The notes under the pieces were generated by a model. It ran no database searches. It saw only the letters and a program-made list of their open reading frames with translations, and was not told the DNA's origin. Below are positions 6,505-9,988 of a stretch of 9,988 bases of DNA, one piece after another. The DNA is from Lutibacter sp. GTDB taxonomy: Bacteria; Bacteroidota; Bacteroidia; Flavobacteriales; Flavobacteriaceae. The number at the start of each line of letters is the position of its first letter. Position 1 is the stretch's first letter. The DNA lies in contig JASMME010000032.1 in NCBI GenBank assembly GCA_030748365.1, forward strand, positions 1 through 9,988, read 5' to 3'. A program made the position numbers and the translations under genes.

Positions 6505-9153
6505 CTTTACAGAGAGCAGCCACAAGCGGGGTTGTACAAAATACTCGGTGGTGGTATTACTGTCTGACAACTGCTGGTAACTATCGGTATTGATTGAGGT
6601 ATTGTCGGTAAGGTTGGTCCCGGATACTTTAAACTCCCAAGGACTGTCTTCCTGCTGATAATACAGATTGGCATTTAAAAAAGCGTAGCGATTCCTTAGG
6701 GTTTCCTCCTCATTCCTATAGTGGTAATAACTGTAATCAGCGGTGAGTATAAAATCTTTTAAAAACCCTACTTCGATATTGGCAAAAGGCCGGTCGGTCG
6801 TGCTCCCTGTATTGGAATAGGTTGAAAATGATTTTTGATACCCCAATTCAATATTGGGCGCGTCTTTGAATTTGGTCGCAAGGCTTGCCTGGTAATTATG
6901 CGACAGTGAACGGGCCTTTACTGGCTGATCGTTTACAATATTGTGAAACACCGACTCGGATACCCTGGCCCTAAAATTGGTCTTGAGCTTGCTATAGGTT
7001 TTTCCATACCTGAAAAAAGCGGACAGGGTTTCGTCGGCCAGGTCAACATTGACTGGATAGGAAATCTGATCGAGGCCTATCAATTGGGTCCTATTCTTAA
7101 CGCTGTTGACCTTTTTGGTATAATTCAGGGAGGCAATGATATTGGTAAAGGAGAACATACTAAAACTAAAATAACTCAGGGAGTAGTTGTGATGCAAGGC
7201 CTCTTCCAAAGCCCGGTTGCCCCTGGTCAACAGGTTGTAGTTTCGCAGCACATAGCCTTCTGCCATCTTGTCGATGTCTGAAAATTGGGTTTTAATTGCA
7301 TAGTTAAAACGCAGGCTTTCTGAAGATTTGAACTGTAAGCGGGCATAAACTTTTGGCAAAACCATCGTTTTGTTTTGTTTTTCAATACTTCCCTGCTGTT
7401 GGTCCTTTTGGCCGTAACGATGTAAAATCAGGCCCGGGTGAAAGGTAAAAATACCAGAAACCATTTTGTAATATGCCCCCAGATAGAGGTCTGAAAAATC
7501 ATAGTGGACATCGTTGTTCAATACCGGTTCTTCAAAAGAAAGCATACCGCCCCCCGTCGTTTGTGAAAGGGTCGTTTCCAGGCTTTGGGAGCTCAGGGTG
7601 GTTCCCAGGGACAGGTTGAGGTGACTTTTGGGAGTCAACAAATAAAAATAATCGAGTTTGGCATCGAGTATATGGGTCTGTATGTTCTTATCCTGCAACA
7701 GCTCATACAAACTGGAGGAAGTAGAAGGAATGATTGCAAAAGGCTGGGCTGCACTCTTGGAATTGTACAGCGGCGCCTCTGATTGGTACAAATGTTGCGC
7801 CTCGACCGAGAAGATTTGTTGCTCGTCTATGGTATAATACAGGTTGAATTGTTGATTCAAAGAGCGTGGTTTCTCTTCCTTATAGGTGTCAACAGCGCCG
7901 CGGTTGCTTGAACTTACATCGTTCGTTTCCGTCTGTTCTGAGATTTTCCCAAAGATATCGTAATCTATTTGTAGGTCATTGTGTGGTTTGTATTTTCCGC
8001 TGAATTTTAGCAAGCCCAATCGGTAACCCTGAGAAGCTTGGCTACTGTTTTCTTCGTTGAGATTCATTCCGTGATAGACCGTGCTTGAAGCGGTATAGAT
8101 GTCCGTTTCTGAATTGTTTACAATGGCAAATCCATTGACATCAAAGGATTTTTTAGGCGCGAGGGTAAAATTCAAAGCGCCAAAGGTGGAGCGTATCTCC
8201 TGGGCCTTGTTGTTCTGGGTGGTCAAAAAACCGAAACCTCCGGAAGAAAGGTCATAATTCGTACCACTACTCATAAAAGCTCCCCGGAGCCCGCCCGTAA
8301 AACGATAGTAGTCTTTCCTGGTAAAAGGGGCTTCTCCGATATTGTTAAGATCGGCGAGCAGGTTGATACTCTTTTCCGGACTGTAGTAAAACAATTTGGG
8401 CTTGGCTATGTATTTTTCGGGATCGCCGCCACCGGCGTTGACCTCTCCAAACCAAAAGCGCTTTTGGCCCTGCTTTAATTTGATGTTGATCGCAATATTG
8501 TCTTCGTTGTTGGTAACCCCGCGCATCCCGGAAACTTCGTTGTAATTTTTCAATACCTGTACCTTGTCAATGGCAGACGCCGGGATATTTTGGGTAGCCA
8601 GTTTGGAATCTCCTTCAAAAAACGCCTTTCCTTCTACCAGCACTTTTTGCACTTTTTTACCTTCTACTTCCACTTCTCCGTTGTCATCTATGTCTACGCC
8701 AGGTAATTTTTTTAGCACATCCCCCAATTTTTTTTCCTTCCCAGAGGTAAAGGAATCAGCATTGTACATAATGGTATCCCCTACTATTTTAACCGGGATT
8801 TCATAGGTGATCTCCACCTCTTTTAAAGCCTCGCTGGTTGGACGCAAGGTGATGTTCCGTTTTAGTTCGCGGTTTCCCAGGCCTGTACTTAGCTCTACCG
8901 TCTGGGTGTCATAGCCTAAGTAACTCACTTTAAGGGTGTAGTCCTGCTGTTCTTCAAGGCTAAGTTTGTACTGCCCCCTGCTATCGGTAATGGAGTACGA
9001 TTGGAGCAATTTAGTTCCTTTTTTAAAGGCGATTACGTTGGCCATTTCCAACGGATTGTTCAGTGAATCACTGACCGTTCCTTTAAGTAGTATTTTTTGG
9101 GAAAAGCTGAACAACGGCCATAACAGACACAGTAATAAGGTGGTTTTTCTCAT
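6493..9153 (-). CDS. Outer-membrane beta-barrel protein with carboxypeptidase-regulatory-like domain (TonB-receptor-like)
   Basis: The 886-residue product starts at ATG 9153 with a signal peptide (MRKTTLLLCLLWPLFSFS, cleavage near SFS-Q). Residues about 22-103 form a carboxypeptidase-regulatory-like domain (GTVSDSLNNPLEMANV, ITDSRGQYKL, VSYLGYDTQTVEL). Residues about 115-228 are a plug-like region with the subgroup's landmarks: VGDTIMYNADSF, LGDVLKKLPGVDIDDNGEVE, VLVEGKAFF, and VLKNYNEVSGMRG. The rest (230-886) reads as alternating aromatic/polar beta-strands of an outer-membrane barrel, ending SVKYTL. Length and order match the Bacteroidota 'outer membrane beta-barrel family protein' group, which is often found with GLPGLI proteins. 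The GLPGLI gene lies directly upstream (52 bp gap with no clear promoter), supporting cotranscription. No convincing TonB box was seen, so active TonB-driven import is uncertain. Substrate unknown. Confidence 0.92.
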   Translation of the reverse strand: MRKTTLLLCLLWPLFSFSQKILLKGTVSDSLNNPLEMANVIAFKKGTKLLQSYSITDSRGQYKLSLEEQQDYTLKVSYLGYDTQTVELSTGLGNRELKRNITLRPTSEALKEVEITYEIPVKIVGDTIMYNADSFTSGKEKKLGDVLKKLPGVDIDDNGEVEVEGKKVQKVLVEGKAFFEGDSKLATQNIPASAIDKVQVLKNYNEVSGMRGVTNNEDNIAINIKLKQGQKRFWFGEVNAGGGDPEKYIAKPKLFYYSPEKSINLLADLNNIGEAPFTRKDYYRFTGGLRGAFMSSGTNYDLSSGGFGFLTTQNNKAQEIRSTFGALNFTLAPKKSFDVNGFAIVNNSETDIYTASSTVYHGMNLNEENSSQASQGYRLGLLKFSGKYKPHNDLQIDYDIFGKISEQTETNDVSSSNRGAVDTYKEEKPRSLNQQFNLYYTIDEQQIFSVEAQHLYQSEAPLYNSKSAAQPFAIIPSTSSSLYELLQDKNIQTHILDAKLDYFYLLTPKSHLNLSLGTTLSSQSLETTLSQTTGGGMLSFEEPVLNNDVHYDFSDLYLGAYYKMVSGIFTFHPGLILHRYGQKDQQQGSIEKQNKTMVLPKVYARLQFKSSESLRFNYAIKTQFSDIDKMAEGYVLRNYNLLTRGNRALEEALHHNYSLSYFSFSMFSFTNIIASLNYTKKVNSVKNRTQLIGLDQISYPVNVDLADETLSAFFRYGKTYSKLKTNFRARVSESVFHNIVNDQPVKARSLSHNYQASLATKFKDAPNIELGYQKSFSTYSNTGSTTDRPFANIEVGFLKDFILTADYSYYHYRNEEETLRNRYAFLNANLYYQQEDSPWEFKVSGTNLTDNTSINTDSYQQLSDSNTTTEYFVQPRLWLLSVKYTL

Positions 9154-9188
9154 GGTATTCTTTTGGTAGATGGTTTTTCTTTATTCTA

Positions 9189-9201
9189 AGTGCCTCGCAC
9201 T
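9189..9201. repeat. Short hairpin AGTGC-CTC-GCACT in the GLPGLI / beta-barrel spacer
   Basis: A perfect 5-bp stem with a 3-nt loop lies 5 bp after the GLPGLI stop codon. Its core GTGC-N3-GCAC matches the hairpin at 6448-6458 in the next large spacer of the same gene string. It has no T-tract and is too short to be a convincing terminator. Confidence 0.35.
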
Positions 9202-9205
9202 ACGA

Positions 9206-9988
9206 TTAAAATCGGCGGTTTCCGCCACTTTTTTGACGTTCGTTTCTATAACGCTCCCTCATTTTCTTTAGCTGTACACGCACCAGTTCGTCAAAGGCTT
9301 TCTGTGTAAGCTCTTTTCCTTTAGAGGGCTCCTCAATACGCACTTTATCTTGGGAGTTCATAACAATCTTGGTGCATAGAATCGTGGTATTTCCGGCACT
9401 TACTTCCAAGATCAAACCGGGCAATCCCCAGTAATTATCAGGTCCGTGATTTACCGGAATCTCCATGGCATACCAAGCAGTAACATTCACGGACTCCATA
9501 GCCACCTCCGCTGCTTCAGCAGCTTCAGAACGTTTGTCCGGAGGTCCCATTCTAAAAGGGCGTGGCTTGGGGCGTTCAATCACCGTCGTAGCCTTAAAAC
9601 AAAGGTATTGCCCAATCATTTTGCTTTCCTGTGTCAGGGTCCATTTGTAATCAGTCAGCGGATCTTTGATTAAAAAATTTCTGCCGCTAAATTCACTTTC
9701 CTTGACCGAAACATGGGTCTGCGTATTCTTGTAGTGGTCTCCGGGAACCCCCTGCCCCATCATAAAACGCATCCAACCGCCCCTGTTCGACTGGTCCAAT
9801 TTTTGTTCTTCCTTATAAACAGAGGCCGTCTTGTCAAAATGCAATACAAAAGATTTTTCTAGCTGGTTCTTCATCATATCCTTGATACGCTGTACCCTGT
9901 CCGGAGACATTTGGGTATTACCAAAATCCATGGGAACGGTTGATTTGGTCTGGTAGACTGCCTTGCCCTGAAAATCTTGTGCCTGCAG
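9206..9988 (-). CDS. GLPGLI family secreted protein (partial, 5' end beyond window)
   Basis: The frame is open from base 9988 to TAA at 9206-9208. It covers 260 codons and begins within the end of a signal peptide (LQAQ-DFQGKAVYQTK), so only the start codon and hydrophobic core are missing. An internal ATG at 9931 would remove the conserved first strand GKAVYQTK and is not the true start. The naming motif WGLPGLILEV is present, with GLPGLI at 9410-9427, preceded by VTAWYAMEIPVNHGPDNYW. Before it is a Pro/Arg-rich insertion (RPKPRPFRMGPPDKRSEAAEA, 9511-9573), and the protein ends in a basic helix and KSGGNRRF. GLPGLI proteins are Bacteroidota-specific exported proteins, probably periplasmic, with no proven biochemical role. 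They commonly neighbour the type of beta-barrel protein found just downstream, so the pair probably functions together. Confidence 0.9.
   Translation of the reverse strand: MQAQDFQGKAVYQTKSTVPMDFGNTQMSPDRVQRIKDMMKNQLEKSFVLHFDKTASVYKEEQKLDQSNRGGWMRFMMGQGVPGDHYKNTQTHVSVKESEFSGRNFLIKDPLTDYKWTLTQESKMIGQYLCFKATTVIERPKPRPFRMGPPDKRSEAAEAAEVAMESVNVTAWYAMEIPVNHGPDNYWGLPGLILEVSAGNTTILCTKIVMNSQDKVRIEEPSKGKELTQKAFDELVRVQLKKMRERYRNERQKSGGNRRF

Noticed and set aside
9929..9931. ATG as the start of the GLPGLI gene
   Set aside because: The frame is open upstream to the window end and contains a signal-peptide cleavage region and the conserved first beta-strand.
1..9988. CRISPR arrays, insertion sequences, tRNA or rRNA genes
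   Set aside because: No direct-repeat arrays, transposase frames, terminal inverted repeats or tRNA-like folds were noticed; coding density is normal throughout.

Overview
The window looks like chromosomal DNA of a member of the Bacteroidota, most likely a marine-type Flavobacteriaceae. The evidence is a set of outer-membrane receptors with an N-terminal carboxypeptidase-regulatory-like domain, a DUF5689 lipoprotein, a GLPGLI-family protein, AT-rich leaders without Shine-Dalgarno sequences, and two exact matches to the Bacteroidota -7 element TAnnTTTG. No RNA genes, insertion sequences, CRISPR arrays or phage genes were seen. Species cannot be named from the sequence alone.

Left module (1-5883). 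A divergent intergenic region (4697-4839) separates two transcription units. Leftward run a TonB-dependent receptor (1964-4696) and, 28 bp behind it, a surface-lipoprotein gene (1935 to beyond base 1) built of tandem DUF5689 / OB-fold-like repeats and still open at the window edge. Rightward runs an exported endonuclease/exonuclease/phosphatase (EEP) family hydrolase with a full set of catalytic motifs (4840-5883). Receptor, surface binding protein and exported phosphodiesterase together suggest capture, import and cleavage of an extracellular phosphodiester such as DNA, RNA or another organophosphate. That substrate is inference; the protein families are seen directly.

Right module (5988-9988), all leftward. 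In transcription order it holds a GLPGLI-family secreted protein (5' end outside the window), an 886-residue outer-membrane beta-barrel protein, a YbjQ-family protein, and a 42-residue single-span membrane protein whose start lies 1 nt after the ybjQ-like stop. Spacers are 52, 60 and 1 nt, so one operon is possible. The first pair is a recurrent Bacteroidota combination of unknown substrate.

The two modules converge at 5884-5987, a gap with an 8-bp perfect hairpin that may serve as a terminator. Short GTGC-N3-GCAC-type hairpins occur in both larger spacers of the right module.
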